From Opitutales bacterium (GTDB lineage: Bacteria > Verrucomicrobiota > Verrucomicrobiia > Opitutales > Seribacteraceae): DNA of 64,000 nucleotides. Below the pieces are notes generated by a model that saw only the letters and a list, made by a program, of their open reading frames with translations, was not told the origin of the DNA and ran no database searches. Position numbers and translations under genes: made by a program. The stretch covers positions 1 through 64,000 of the forward strand of contig JAOFTV010000002.1 in NCBI GenBank assembly GCA_028045305.1. The letters run 5' to 3'. The stretch's first letter is position 1. Each line of letters begins with the position of its first letter. Positions 27,901 through 36,726 of the stretch are shown here, in pieces.

Positions 27901-28691
27901 GATGCATTATCTCGTGGAAGCTCAAAACCTAATACACTTCGCTTCCCGCCAAGTACATTGTACGCATGAGCTTTGCCCCCCGCAGGAAACCACAATGGAA
28001 CCCATCTTGGTATTTCATCAACAGCCCGAAAAGGTGGAACGGTAAAAGAACCCATCCTTCCAATATAGACACCGTCGCTAAAACTTTGCAAAGGATAGGT
28101 AGGGGCTTCTGGATAACTAAACTTTCCCGATGCTTGCGAGTATCCATCCACAAACATGGGGGGAAATGCACTCGCTTCAATTGACTTAACAAAAGGAGTC
28201 GGAACTCCAGAATATAAACAACCAAGAACAACTTTGTCAGGAAAACTTGCAACCAGATCTCCCATGGCCAGATCACTTCGATAGGAGTTTTCTTTGGGTA
28301 CCATACTCGACATACTTTTGGGGGTAAAACCAAAATCAAAGCCGATGGATCTTGCTTTCCCTTTTTCCAGCAAAGTCATTGCTGTGTCACGGAAAAACGC
28401 ACGATCCCAAGGTCTTTCCCCTACTCCATCCATCGACAAGGTTTCGGCATCAAAATTCACATAAGTAACTTTGGGAATTCTTGGAACCGAATAATTTCCT
28501 TCTACCTTAACCATGTCTGCAGCATCGATTGTAGAATTCTGAGGAATCTCTCCACGGTAGACCATACGCCAATCCACGGTCTTAGTCTTCAGATAATCCA
28601 AGTATCCAAAGTGATTAATTGCCATCCAGATTACAGGAATGGGCAAAAGGGCGAAAAAGGTATTTCTGGATTCTTTACTTAGCTTAAACAT
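24957..28691 (-). CDS. CHASE2-sensor class III adenylate/guanylate cyclase with coiled-coil insertions
   Basis: 1244 aa. N-terminal TM (about 11-28), first half of a CHASE2 sensor (about 70-250, VNFDAETL, RPWDRAFF, IGFDFGF), then a predicted coiled-coil insertion (about 262-505). The closing CHASE2 block (FKDAIVLVGPEE, then TPFDSSVVPKVSVHGN) lies near 800-845. Three TM helices (about 855-930) lead to a class III cyclase domain (about 955-1150) with the two metal Asp motifs FFSDVQAFS and DKYIGDAIVAMYG and the NYTMMGDMVNLAAR block. A TPR-like C-terminus follows (WDGALNLFEKAKEMEPN). It should make cAMP or cGMP in response to a periplasmic signal. The insertion carries internal repeats (TLKANP). 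It stands alone, with a divergent promoter region shared with moxR. Confidence 0.9.
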   Translation of the reverse strand: MFKLSKESRNTFFALLPIPVIWMAINHFGYLDYLKTKTVDWRMVYRGEIPQNSTIDAADMVKVEGNYSVPRIPKVTYVNFDAETLSMDGVGERPWDRAFFRDTAMTLLEKGKARSIGFDFGFTPKSMSSMVPKENSYRSDLAMGDLVASFPDKVVLGCLYSGVPTPFVKSIEASAFPPMFVDGYSQASGKFSYPEAPTYPLQSFSDGVYIGRMGSFTVPPFRAVDEIPRWVPLWFPAGGKAHAYNVLGGKRSVLGFELPRDNASQIEQLKIELTEVQTMAQSLEDKLDKATFGLASKSEQKNLTEDSISTINELFKSLDILNEEIDTLGGTLKANPSLASLLDAQIQTRKVRENELYRKVKSLLSPGMDSGNDAAEWAKELAGISQQIENFSNTLKANPGLSAVISPQLDLRKKRRDELKELIVQSSSSTEGNLFSNEQKTALFNDLTNLLTDKKAELEQLVPATGLAALELSELQEARAEIENTYNEKKTRLERLEGKADTELVEHEDTLRLVYRIEGGEDGPGELVNSLPNVMPLIKEANIYTLGLESLLAYYNLSHEDVRISKEQTLLSVIAKDGTVLVEAPLEEDQWLEVNWFSSWTNKLLEKKLIREAKRAYGDQNMVEYLGLAPQIIRLFLHRVEDLELPKADSEMPSTMTVLGVDPELVDFATRLINGKPSDLDIPNFEELRAIVNGIAYYFIPPSVLSPYNPMCGMKDILDYGRFHEQVSENLNSLTEFIKRLNGPEYLEKIETALEADPKNEKLLAQKSKIETAIIENKANLVLQQEEMARINKFFECFKDAIVLVGPEEKTFQDLAPTPFDSSVVPKVSVHGNLIKTLTNGEFIHRLPVKVDHFATLAVCLLMAFLAVYQGKRASIVQAAGIILLVAYVLLGFETFSQSHVIWPITAPACAGLSTSFIGLAAMVVIEQKAKGRLKGMFGSYVSSDLVEEMVASGKEPSLGGEETKITAFFSDVQAFSSFSELLTPTGLVDLMNEYLTEMTNILQEERGTLDKYIGDAIVAMYGAPIPMEDHAYQAVKTSILMQQRQISLREKWVPEVEKWGKCHGLVTQMQTRIGCNTGTATVGNMGALDRFNYTMMGDMVNLAARCESGAKAYGAYIMVTEETMLASETTKDDIAFRYLDKIVVKGRSQPVAMYEPTGFMSELTQETQDCLDCFKQGIDKYLLQDWDGALNLFEKAKEMEPNKPGVTPGVKDNPSMILIDRCKIMKENPPGDDWDGVYVMTTK

Positions 28692-28745
28692 CTAGATCGA
28701 ATTTGGGGAACTACAAGATTTATAACCTTGAGCATTTCGAGCACC

Positions 28746-28756
28746 GCCGAGTCGGC
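28746..28756. promoter_or_regulatory. GCCGA-G-TCGGC palindrome in the cyclase/moxR divergent region
   Basis: An 11-base dyad sits in the 157-base region between the divergent cyclase and moxR genes, 55 bases from the cyclase start. It is GC-rich against an AT-rich background. It may be an operator or simply a small hairpin. No second copy was noticed in the window. Confidence 0.25.
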
Positions 28757-28848
28757 AAGCTGAAAAATTCCTAATTGATTTATCTATGACTCTTTTCCCT
28801 TGGACAAATGTCTCCTTTGGTTACGCTTAAATCTTTGTATATCTTTTC

Positions 28849-29862
28849 ATGAACACATCTGAATCTACATCCAAACCTCCTGCTCCCGAAGAGCAGGAAA
28901 TTATAAAAAGCGAGTCAGCTTGGGTCAGTTTGCTCAAGCAAGAAATAGGTCGAGTCATCGTTGGGCAGAAATATTTGGTCGACCGCCTGATCATGGGCTT
29001 ACTTGCCAACGGCCATGTCCTCCTAGAAGGAGTTCCCGGACTCGCAAAGACACTGGCAGTTAAAACGCTTGCCGACTGTATAAAGGGAGAATTCAAGAGA
29101 ATTCAATTTACGCCCGACCTTCTACCCGCAGATGTCATTGGCACCTTAATTTACAGCCCTAACCAAGGGGAATTCACCACCAAAAAAGGCCCGATCTTCA
29201 CCAATCTTTTGTTGGCCGATGAAATAAACCGTGCTCCGGCAAAAGTGCAAAGTGCTTTGTTAGAAGGAATGCAAGAAAGACAGGTGACAATAGGAGACCA
29301 CACTTATTCTCTACCCCAACCTTTCCTCGTACTCGCCACTGAGAACCCGATTGACCAGGAGGGCACCTATCCATTGCCAGAGGCTCAGATGGACAGATTT
29401 ATGCTAAAACTCCTGGTAGACTATCCTGATCGCGATGATGAACTCAAAATCCTCAATGCCAATGCGACCTCAGCTGTACCTGAACAAGTCAACGCAGTTG
29501 TGGATGCAGAAACTATCTTTCACTCACGCAAATTAATTGATCAAATTTACCTGGATGAAAAGCTCAAAGGTTATTTGGTGGACTTAGTTCTGGCTACCCG
29601 CAAACCAAATGAGCATGGCGCATCCGAACTCGAGTCATTTATACGCTTTGGGGCATCACCACGTGCAACCATTAGTTTAGCAATGGCTAGCAAAGCGATG
29701 GCCTTTATGCAGGGGCGAAGTTTTGTTACTCCCCAAGATATTAAAGATATCGCCCCCGATGTTCTAAGGCATCGGGTTATTGTTACCTACGAAGCAGAAG
29801 CGGAAAATGTGGATAGCGATCAAGTTATCCAGAAAATTTTAGAAACCATTCCCGTTCCTTAA
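28849..29862 (+). CDS. MoxR-family AAA+ ATPase
   Basis: 337 aa. Walker A is in LEGVPGLAKT, Walker B in LLLADEINRAPAKVQSALLEGMQE, with sensor 1 ATENPIDQEGTYPLPEAQMDRF, all hallmark MoxR sequences. MoxR ATPases act as chaperones with von Willebrand A (VWA) domain partners. Here it heads an operon with DUF58, BatA, a BatB-BatC fusion, BatD and BatE homologues. ATG 28849 has no clear Shine-Dalgarno. Confidence 0.94.
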   Translation: MNTSESTSKPPAPEEQEIIKSESAWVSLLKQEIGRVIVGQKYLVDRLIMGLLANGHVLLEGVPGLAKTLAVKTLADCIKGEFKRIQFTPDLLPADVIGTLIYSPNQGEFTTKKGPIFTNLLLADEINRAPAKVQSALLEGMQERQVTIGDHTYSLPQPFLVLATENPIDQEGTYPLPEAQMDRFMLKLLVDYPDRDDELKILNANATSAVPEQVNAVVDAETIFHSRKLIDQIYLDEKLKGYLVDLVLATRKPNEHGASELESFIRFGASPRATISLAMASKAMAFMQGRSFVTPQDIKDIAPDVLRHRVIVTYEAEAENVDSDQVIQKILETIPVP

Positions 29863-29912
29863 TCGTATCCGCTAAACAAGCCTGTCGATTGGCCAAGGAT
29901 AAGTTAGTACCA

Positions 29913-30842
29913 ATGAATGAACCTGAACCCGAGTTCACACGGGAAATTCTGCGTAAAGTAAGGCAGATCGAGATTCGCTCGAATCGCTTAGTTTCGGAAG
30001 TTCTTGCAGGATCCTATCATAGTGCGTTCAAAGGCCAAGGAATTGATTTTGAAGAGGTTCGAGAGTATCAATCGGGAGACGAAGTTCGTACAATTGATTG
30101 GAATGTTACGGCCAAAATGAACGCCCCATTTGTTAAACAATACCGAGAAGAACGAGAATTAACCATCATACTCGCAGTGGATGTCTCTGCAAGCTCGTCT
30201 TATGGATCCAACCGGCAAAGCAAAAGAGAAAAACTTGCCGAGCTTGCAGCACTCCTTGCCTTTTCTGCAAACCGGAATGGGGACAAAGTCGGAATGGTGC
30301 TATTCACCGACGAAGTAGAGATATACCTTCCTCCGGCCAAGGGGCAACAGCATGTCCTTCGAATTCTCCGGGAAATCCTTTTTCATCCTTGCCATTCAAA
30401 AAGAACTGAACTGAGTTCCGGTGTTCGGTTCATCAATCAAGTCATACGTCGAAGAGCCGTGGTCTTTCTTTTGTCAGATTTTATTCTTGTTGAAAATTCT
30501 GGTGAGGAAGAATCAAGAATGGAAGTTTTTCTTCAACAAATTTCTGCAACACGCAGAAAGCATGACCTTGTATGTGCCCACATCCACGACCCGGCAGAAA
30601 AAATTATTCCTAATGTTGGATTGGTTGAATTGGAAGACTGTGAAAGTGGAGAGACATTTACCGTGGATACTTCCAATGCGAGCTTTCGTAACGAGTACAT
30701 AAGTAATTACGCCAAGGAAGAGGAAATGCTTCATGCCAATTTACGAAAGCGCGGCATTGATGCTTTCAATTTCTCAACCTCAGATGATTACGCACTTGCA
30801 CTCCAGGACTTTTTTCGAATGAGAGAAAAACGCCGCCACTAA
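29913..30842 (+). CDS. DUF58 (VWA-related) protein of the MoxR/Bat operon
   Basis: About 309 aa, soluble. Hallmarks: EIRSNRLVSEVLAGSYHSAFKGQGIDFEEVREY and GDEVRTIDWNVTAKM (the DUF58 motif), then ILAVDVSASSSYG, a VWA-like metal site with DxSxS. The ORF track begins at TTG 29889; ATG 29913 (MNEPEPEF) is chosen because ATG is preferred and either choice keeps the conserved domain. It probably works with MoxR as an adaptor. The next gene overlaps by one base (TAATG). Confidence 0.9.
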   Translation: MNEPEPEFTREILRKVRQIEIRSNRLVSEVLAGSYHSAFKGQGIDFEEVREYQSGDEVRTIDWNVTAKMNAPFVKQYREERELTIILAVDVSASSSYGSNRQSKREKLAELAALLAFSANRNGDKVGMVLFTDEVEIYLPPAKGQQHVLRILREILFHPCHSKRTELSSGVRFINQVIRRRAVVFLLSDFILVENSGEEESRMEVFLQQISATRRKHDLVCAHIHDPAEKIIPNVGLVELEDCESGETFTVDTSNASFRNEYISNYAKEEEMLHANLRKRGIDAFNFSTSDDYALALQDFFRMREKRRH

Positions 30843-31459
30843 TGACCTTATTCATCTCGTCTAAAAAACCATACCTTCTCGACCCCAAAATAGAGACGGA
30901 TACACCCTTGCCTGTTTTCAAATCAGTTTCTGAAATTTTAGGCGAACATATTTGGTGGATTACATTCCTTGCTCTTTTACTTATAGGACTTTCGGTGATA
31001 TGGATTTGGAAAAAAAGACTGAGCGACCGCCCCACTGAGAAAGTAGAGGCTCCGAGAATAGACCCATATGAAGAGGCAATGAGAGAGCTCGATGCCTTGC
31101 AATCTCTTAATCCTCAGCCTTTAGCGAAGCCTTATGTTTTTAAGCTGTCAAAAATCCTCCGGCTTTATGTGGAGAGAAAATTCAGTCTACCCGCTCTTGA
31201 ACAAACTGGAGAGGAATTTATCCGGGAGGTCTTGGTGCATCCTTTTCTTCAAAAAAATTTTGAACAACCCCTACGGGCATTTGTAGATAAAGGAGATCGT
31301 ATCAAATATTCCCCAGTATCCTGTGATGGTCATGAGCTAAAAGAATTACTGGAATCAGCCAAGTCCTTCATTCACAGTGCTCAGTCAAAATGGGAAAAGG
31401 AACAAAGCCCCGAAGAAGTTAAGGAAACTCTTTCAGAAAAGACTTACAAAATTAGATGA
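30842..31459 (+). CDS. One-TM DUF4381-like protein of the Bat operon
   Basis: 205 aa with one TM helix (about 37-58, WWITFLALLLIGLSVIWIW) and a cytoplasmic or periplasmic helical tail. The tail has an LSKILRLYVERKFSLPALEQTGEEF block like the DUF4381 proteins that sit between DUF58 and VWA genes in many Bat operons. The start overlaps the DUF58 stop; its TGA overlaps batA. Function unknown; membership is inferred from position and pattern. Confidence 0.72.
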   Translation: MTLFISSKKPYLLDPKIETDTPLPVFKSVSEILGEHIWWITFLALLLIGLSVIWIWKKRLSDRPTEKVEAPRIDPYEEAMRELDALQSLNPQPLAKPYVFKLSKILRLYVERKFSLPALEQTGEEFIREVLVHPFLQKNFEQPLRAFVDKGDRIKYSPVSCDGHELKELLESAKSFIHSAQSKWEKEQSPEEVKETLSEKTYKIR

Positions 31460-32514
31460 ACAATTGGTTCGAAAACTTTCTTTTTGGGGAACCTGCTTGG
31501 GCTGTACTTCTCATTTTACTTCCCTTGCTAGCTTTGGTTCGAAAAAAAAGGGGTAATGGCATTAGGCCAGCAATTAGATTCGCTACCATTTCTCAGTTGC
31601 CCAATACTTTTTCCCAAAAAACAAAAAAGTGGATTTGGCTGCCCTCCCTTTTACGAACCTTGGCATTAATCTGCATGATTGCAGCACTTTGTCGCCCACA
31701 ATTAGACAAAAGTACACGCACTGTTTTTTCCAGTGGTGTAGATGTTGTACTTGCGGTCGACCTCTCTGCCTCGATGCTCGCTTTAGATATGAGCGAAACT
31801 AGAAGCCAGGAAGTTACCCGCCTGGATGTAGTTAAAGAAGTACTCAAGGATTTCATCGACAAAAGAAAACATGATCGCATTGGATTGGTCGCATTTTCAG
31901 TCGCACCCTACCTAGTTAGTGCTCTTACTTTGGACAAAGAACATCTCCATAAAAACTTAGAACGGTTACGAGTAGGCCTTACCCATGAAACAGGAACCAA
32001 TCTTGGGTCTGCATTGGCTGAAGGAATCAACCGTCTGCGACCGCTTCAGTCCAAGTCAAAAATCCTTATTCTACTAACAGATGGCAAAGATGAGCCCACA
32101 CCTCCACATAGTCCATTAATTTTTGCACACGGAGCCAAAGAAGATGGAATTAAAATTTACACCATTGCCATTGGTACCAACACACAAACAAGAACCTACC
32201 TGTTCGACCCATCCACTCGAGATTTACTGCGGGCTCAAAATGGTCTTCCCATTGTTCGTATGGCTCAGTACCCAGTGGATGAGGATATATTAAGCAACAT
32301 TGCCAAGACAACTGGAGGGGCATTTTTTCAGGCGAGGGACGAATCTTCCCTAAGATTGATCTACGAAGAAATCGATCGCTTGGAAAAAACAGATGTCGAA
32401 ATGCAAGTAAACGCACTCTTCGATGATCTTTATCTTTGGCCACTTGGAGCCGCTATCCTTTTACTTATTCTTGAATTTATTCTTTCCCGCACAATTTATC
32501 TTAGAATTCCATGA
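31456..32514 (+). CDS. batA: BatA-like VWA protein
   Basis: 352 aa. TM segments near 12-27 and 55-75 and a C-terminal one (about 315-335) flank a VWA domain. The MIDAS metal site is VDLSASML (DxSxS), with ETGTNLGSALAEG and LLTDGKDE completing it. This is the usual topology of aerotolerance protein BatA: two N-terminal helices, periplasmic VWA, one C-terminal helix. Four-base overlaps on both sides show tight coupling. The name rests on synteny; the cellular role outside Bacteroides and Leptospira is not well defined. Confidence 0.85.
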   Translation: MNNWFENFLFGEPAWAVLLILLPLLALVRKKRGNGIRPAIRFATISQLPNTFSQKTKKWIWLPSLLRTLALICMIAALCRPQLDKSTRTVFSSGVDVVLAVDLSASMLALDMSETRSQEVTRLDVVKEVLKDFIDKRKHDRIGLVAFSVAPYLVSALTLDKEHLHKNLERLRVGLTHETGTNLGSALAEGINRLRPLQSKSKILILLTDGKDEPTPPHSPLIFAHGAKEDGIKIYTIAIGTNTQTRTYLFDPSTRDLLRAQNGLPIVRMAQYPVDEDILSNIAKTTGGAFFQARDESSLRLIYEEIDRLEKTDVEMQVNALFDDLYLWPLGAAILLLILEFILSRTIYLRIP

Positions 32515-34931
32515 GTTATTTCGTTCGGCCAGAAATTCTTTTTTTGATTCCCTTGGTAGTAGGAATTTTACTCTTCCTCCATTTTCGAAGTCGCAAATCT
32601 GCAAAGAAAAGGATTCGTCTTCTTGTTGCCGAGAAGTTTCAAGAAAAGTTGATCCCTCTTCTTTCTGGCAAGCGAACCTCGGTCAAAACCGGTCTTATCC
32701 TTACATCAACTACATTTGCCATCCTTGCATCCTCCGGTCCCCAATGGGGTTCATCGAAAAGATCCTTATCACCCAAAGGCATTGATTTGTTGATCGCTGT
32801 AGATGTGTCAAAAAGTATGCTTGCCCAGGATGTTCCACCTAATCGCCTGGAAAGAGTTAAACACATTTTATCCAATCTACTCGAGCATGTTACAGGGGAT
32901 CGACTTGGACTAATCGTTTTCTCGGGCACTTCATTTCTGCATTGTCCTCTTACCTTGGATCATCAGGCATTTTCAAAAACGCTCAACGAAGTAAAAGTTG
33001 GCCTGATTCCTAAACTTGGTACAGACTTGGCACAGCCCATAGATGAAGCAAGAAGATCATTCTCAAAGGATGACCAAGACAAATTTTTGGTTTTAATATC
33101 TGACGGCGAAGATCTCGAAGGGCGTGGACTTATGCAGGCCAAGGAAGCGGCAAAAGAGGGTATTCGTATCTTCACAGTCGGTATCGGTTCAGCAGAAGGT
33201 GCCCGGATTCCCGAAAAAATAAATACGAATGATTTTCTAAAAGACAGAAAAGGGAATGAAATCCTCACTAAGCTCGACGAATTGTCACTGAAGAAGATAG
33301 CTCAAGCCACTGGTGGACGCTATGTTGCCCTCGGGTCAACGGGGGAAGGTTTGTCCCATATCTTTTCCGAACTTCAATCCATTGGCCAAAAAAAACGCAG
33401 AGAACAATTATCTACTGAATTGCCAATCGATCGTTTCCAATCTTTCATTCTTGTCGCATTTCTCTTCCTTATTTTTGAATCATTAACGACTTCAGCAAAG
33501 ATTAAAATAGCCCGCGGAACTCTTCATAGTTTACTCATATGCATAACCTTGTTCGGGGGGTGCCTTTTGCCAGACAATGTACAAAAAGCAGAAAAAGCCC
33601 TTGCTCAAGGACTGCCCCTTGAAGCAGCCAATCATTACCTTGCTGAAATCGATGCAATTAAAAGGAAAAAAGGGCGGCCCGAATCCAGCCTATTACTCAA
33701 CATAGGACTGGCGTATTCCCGTGGTGGTGCTTACCAAAAAGCTGAAGAATTTTTAAACTCTGCCCTTGATCAATCCGACAGCCCGGGTTTGCACTCGAAA
33801 GCCCTTAACGCACTTGGAAACTTACATTACCGCATGGCCAACAACTACCTTGATCAGCAAAATGTCAACTCAGCTAGAAAGACTTGGGAACAGGCATTAA
33901 ATCATTATCGAGAGGCTTTATCTTTGGACGGCAATAAAAAGGCTCAAACAAACCTCGAATCTTTAAACCGCCAAATTCAAGGGCGCATAGAGTCAATGGT
34001 TTGCAAAATGATGGGACTTGTATGGAGAGATATTGACGGAAATGGAAAAAAAGATTCAAACGAACCTTTTCTCAAGGCTCATATATTTTGGGACAAGGAC
34101 GGGAATGGAGAGATGAACGCCACCCTCGAACCCTCAATTCCAACTAACGAAGAAGGCCAATTTGCCTTCGAATGGATATCAGCTGAATATCCTGCAAGCC
34201 TCCATCTTGGTTCGGTTCTAATCGATAATAACCAAAGCAAGGAATTAAATGTCTTACTTCCCCTATATCCACCGCCTCCACCACCTTTTGATTCCACACA
34301 AGCTCGAAATTACTATGTGGATATTCCCTCATCCGGGTCTCAATTCCTTCCTATGCCTTGGCGTGCAGCTCCAATTATTAGAGGAAAAGTATGGAATGAC
34401 ACCAACCAAGACGGAAAGTTTGATGCGAACGAAAGCGGTCTAGCAACTGCCAGCTTATTTTTGGATGAAAATGGAAACTTGCAACCAGATGAAAATGAAA
34501 CATCTTTTAAGCCGTCTCCAGAGGGTGATTTTGCACAAGTCGTTCCGCCAGGGCAATATTCATTGTGTATAAAACCAGACTCCCCAAATGGCAGGGTCAC
34601 TTGGCCTGTTGAAAATAATAACGCCTACCTGACTTGGGTAAATTTTGAAAACTCACCGGATCCATTACTTTTTGGAATTTTCGATCAACAAGCAGGTAAT
34701 AATTCATCTCAATCTGAACAATCCGAAAACAAAGATCAGGATGATGGTCAATCAGGTGAGAATAAACAATCGAACTCGGGCGATGAGAATGTAAAAGAAT
34801 TGGCGGAACCCACACCCGATGAAGTCAGCGGTCTATACGAACGACTACTCCAAGAAATGGAATCTAAAAGTGAGCCTTTGCCACAAGAAATCCAATCAAT
34901 AAAGGCGGTGGGAACCGGTCGAGATTACTAA
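32511..34931 (+). CDS. BatB-BatC fusion: VWA + TPR + SdrD-like repeats
   Basis: 806 aa. Residues 1-330 are a BatB: TM near 8-25 and 55-75, MIDAS AVDVSKSMLAQDVPPNRLERVK, GTDLAQPIDEA, SDGEDLEG, then a TM (about 305-325). A second hydrophobic stretch (about 340-352) after KIKIARG ends in TLFGGC, which resembles a lipobox. Then TPR-like helices (about 355-500, LLLNIGLAYSRGGAYQKAEEFL) as in BatC. Two Ca-binding-like repeats follow, GLVWRDIDGNGKKDSNEPFL (about 502) and GKVWNDTNQDGKFDANESGL (about 624), resembling SdrD B domains. The C-terminus is acidic and Gln/Ser-rich. The fusion and the repeats are unusual for Bat proteins. Confidence 0.85.
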   Translation: MSYFVRPEILFLIPLVVGILLFLHFRSRKSAKKRIRLLVAEKFQEKLIPLLSGKRTSVKTGLILTSTTFAILASSGPQWGSSKRSLSPKGIDLLIAVDVSKSMLAQDVPPNRLERVKHILSNLLEHVTGDRLGLIVFSGTSFLHCPLTLDHQAFSKTLNEVKVGLIPKLGTDLAQPIDEARRSFSKDDQDKFLVLISDGEDLEGRGLMQAKEAAKEGIRIFTVGIGSAEGARIPEKINTNDFLKDRKGNEILTKLDELSLKKIAQATGGRYVALGSTGEGLSHIFSELQSIGQKKRREQLSTELPIDRFQSFILVAFLFLIFESLTTSAKIKIARGTLHSLLICITLFGGCLLPDNVQKAEKALAQGLPLEAANHYLAEIDAIKRKKGRPESSLLLNIGLAYSRGGAYQKAEEFLNSALDQSDSPGLHSKALNALGNLHYRMANNYLDQQNVNSARKTWEQALNHYREALSLDGNKKAQTNLESLNRQIQGRIESMVCKMMGLVWRDIDGNGKKDSNEPFLKAHIFWDKDGNGEMNATLEPSIPTNEEGQFAFEWISAEYPASLHLGSVLIDNNQSKELNVLLPLYPPPPPPFDSTQARNYYVDIPSSGSQFLPMPWRAAPIIRGKVWNDTNQDGKFDANESGLATASLFLDENGNLQPDENETSFKPSPEGDFAQVVPPGQYSLCIKPDSPNGRVTWPVENNNAYLTWVNFENSPDPLLFGIFDQQAGNNSSQSEQSENKDQDDGQSGENKQSNSGDENVKELAEPTPDEVSGLYERLLQEMESKSEPLPQEIQSIKAVGTGRDY

Positions 34932-34935
34932 GATT

Positions 34936-36726
34936 TTGAAATACTCATTCCATTTTTTCATCATCCTTTTTGGAACTTCTATCTGTATCTGGGGGCAAAA
35001 CAATAATCTTAGGGTGGAAACTCTTTTTGAACCGGCCACCATTACCCTGTCTAATTCGAGTATTTACAAAATTATTATTCATGGAAGTCAGGAAAGTCCG
35101 GTTGGGTCGGTACCCTCTGTCTCCGGGTTGCAATTTTCCAAGACTCCCCGAACATTTCGTTCCGCATCTTTTATCAATGGCATACCCGCAGTACGATTCG
35201 AACTTTCATTCGAAGTCAAACCTCAACGAGAAGGCACTTTTAAACTTCCAGCATGGAACCTCAGGGTGGGCAAGCAAACCTGCCAGGCACCCTCGACTAC
35301 CCTTCGGGTTCTACCTCCCAGTCAAAGAGACAAAGTTCGACAGGCAGAGCAAAAAAAACGCAACCAAGACCTAAGTGAAGCTGCATATTTAGATTTTTCA
35401 ATCACTCGGCCTTATATGTTTGAAGGAGAGACCATGGAGGGCCAAGTAAGCCTGAATATTTGGAATAGGTTGCCGGTTACGAGAATAGATAGAATACCGA
35501 CCAAAACTGGCGATGGCTTTTCCATTACTGAACTCGGGCAACCAGTTGAAAAAAGAAATGTTCCTAAGAATGGAAAAAACTATAATTCATACAATTGGAA
35601 ATTTGGCATAACCGCCGCCCTACCTGGCATACAATCGATCTCCTTTTCATCCGTTCTCAGAGTGCGGGTGAAGCAAAACCGGAACTCTCCTTTGGGCAAT
35701 CCGTTTTTCAGTGATCCATTCTTCGGCTTTGGAAGCGAGGAAGGCTTAGAAGTTGGCTCAGACCCATTGACGGTTGAAGTTCGATCCCTACCCACCGATT
35801 CGCGCCCCAAGGGATTTGCTGGTGCCATTGGAATCTTCACCCTCGCTTCCGCAATCGACAAAGACCGCGTGTCCCTTGGTGACCCTGTTCGCCTTACCTG
35901 TAAAATAAAGGGTAAAGGAAATTTCTCAGCTATGCCCGCCCCTACTGTATCCCTCGGAGAAGATTTTAAAGTTGGTCCACCCGCATTTAGTTTTGATGGT
36001 TCTACATCCACCCTCCATCAAGGCGTACAAAGTTTTGAGTATGTCATCACGCCGTTGCGACCTGGATTGCTGGAAATTCCACCCATCCCAGTTTCATTTT
36101 TTAATCCAGATAACGAAGTTTATACCAGCCTAACCTCCTCGCCACATCCTTTGCGCGTTGATCCAGGCGAAAAGTGGATGGAACCATCTTCAGTAGAAGT
36201 CAGCCAATCGGATGAGAAATCCACAAGCTCGGCAAATAATATGTTTCAAACGGAATCGGAACCTGGAGAATGGGTATCGTCCATCTCAATAGAGGACCCC
36301 CTTTCATCGAAGATGTTTTGGGGTGCACAGGCAGTTGGACTTCTACTCTTTTTGTCCGTTCTCTTTTTTAGGCTTAAAAACCGGAACCCCTTAATGGAAG
36401 AGCTAAAACTTAAGGACAGAGTACTCAGTAACAAATTGCGGGAAACGGTTAAGCACAAGGACCGTGCTGGCTTTTATAAATCACTGCGACGAAGGATTCG
36501 CCTACGAGCAAGCATGGTATGCCCGGGTGCCAATCCTTCTGCCCTTTCCAACAAGGAATTGTTGGCCCTATTAAAAGCTCGCGGATACTCTCAAAATCTA
36601 CTTGATGAGATTTCTAAACTCCTGCAAATCTGCGAGGATCATGAATATGCTGGGGGTGTCAAAAATACAGATTCTCTCGAAAGCGAATTATCCCGGTCAC
36701 AATCCATCATTCGCAAACTCAAATGA
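34936..36726 (+). CDS. batD: BatD-like periplasmic protein
   Basis: 596 aa, TTG start four bases after the preceding stop; the N-terminal KYSFHFFIILFGTSICIWGQ is a Sec signal peptide. The body is beta-sandwich-like with the BatD block FEGETMEGQVSLNIWNRLP-type and a GDPVRLTCKIKGKGN segment. A TM near 462-480 (AVGLLLFLSVLFF) precedes a helical cytoplasmic tail. BatD (oxygen tolerance) proteins have this topology. Function inferred from family and operon. Confidence 0.82.
   Translation: MKYSFHFFIILFGTSICIWGQNNNLRVETLFEPATITLSNSSIYKIIIHGSQESPVGSVPSVSGLQFSKTPRTFRSASFINGIPAVRFELSFEVKPQREGTFKLPAWNLRVGKQTCQAPSTTLRVLPPSQRDKVRQAEQKKRNQDLSEAAYLDFSITRPYMFEGETMEGQVSLNIWNRLPVTRIDRIPTKTGDGFSITELGQPVEKRNVPKNGKNYNSYNWKFGITAALPGIQSISFSSVLRVRVKQNRNSPLGNPFFSDPFFGFGSEEGLEVGSDPLTVEVRSLPTDSRPKGFAGAIGIFTLASAIDKDRVSLGDPVRLTCKIKGKGNFSAMPAPTVSLGEDFKVGPPAFSFDGSTSTLHQGVQSFEYVITPLRPGLLEIPPIPVSFFNPDNEVYTSLTSSPHPLRVDPGEKWMEPSSVEVSQSDEKSTSSANNMFQTESEPGEWVSSISIEDPLSSKMFWGAQAVGLLLFLSVLFFRLKNRNPLMEELKLKDRVLSNKLRETVKHKDRAGFYKSLRRRIRLRASMVCPGANPSALSNKELLALLKARGYSQNLLDEISKLLQICEDHEYAGGVKNTDSLESELSRSQSIIRKLK

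Noticed and set aside
24957-28691. Cyclase as a CBASS/Pycsar defence cyclase
   Set aside because: It has a CHASE2 sensor and TM helices, is far too large, and has no effector gene beside it.
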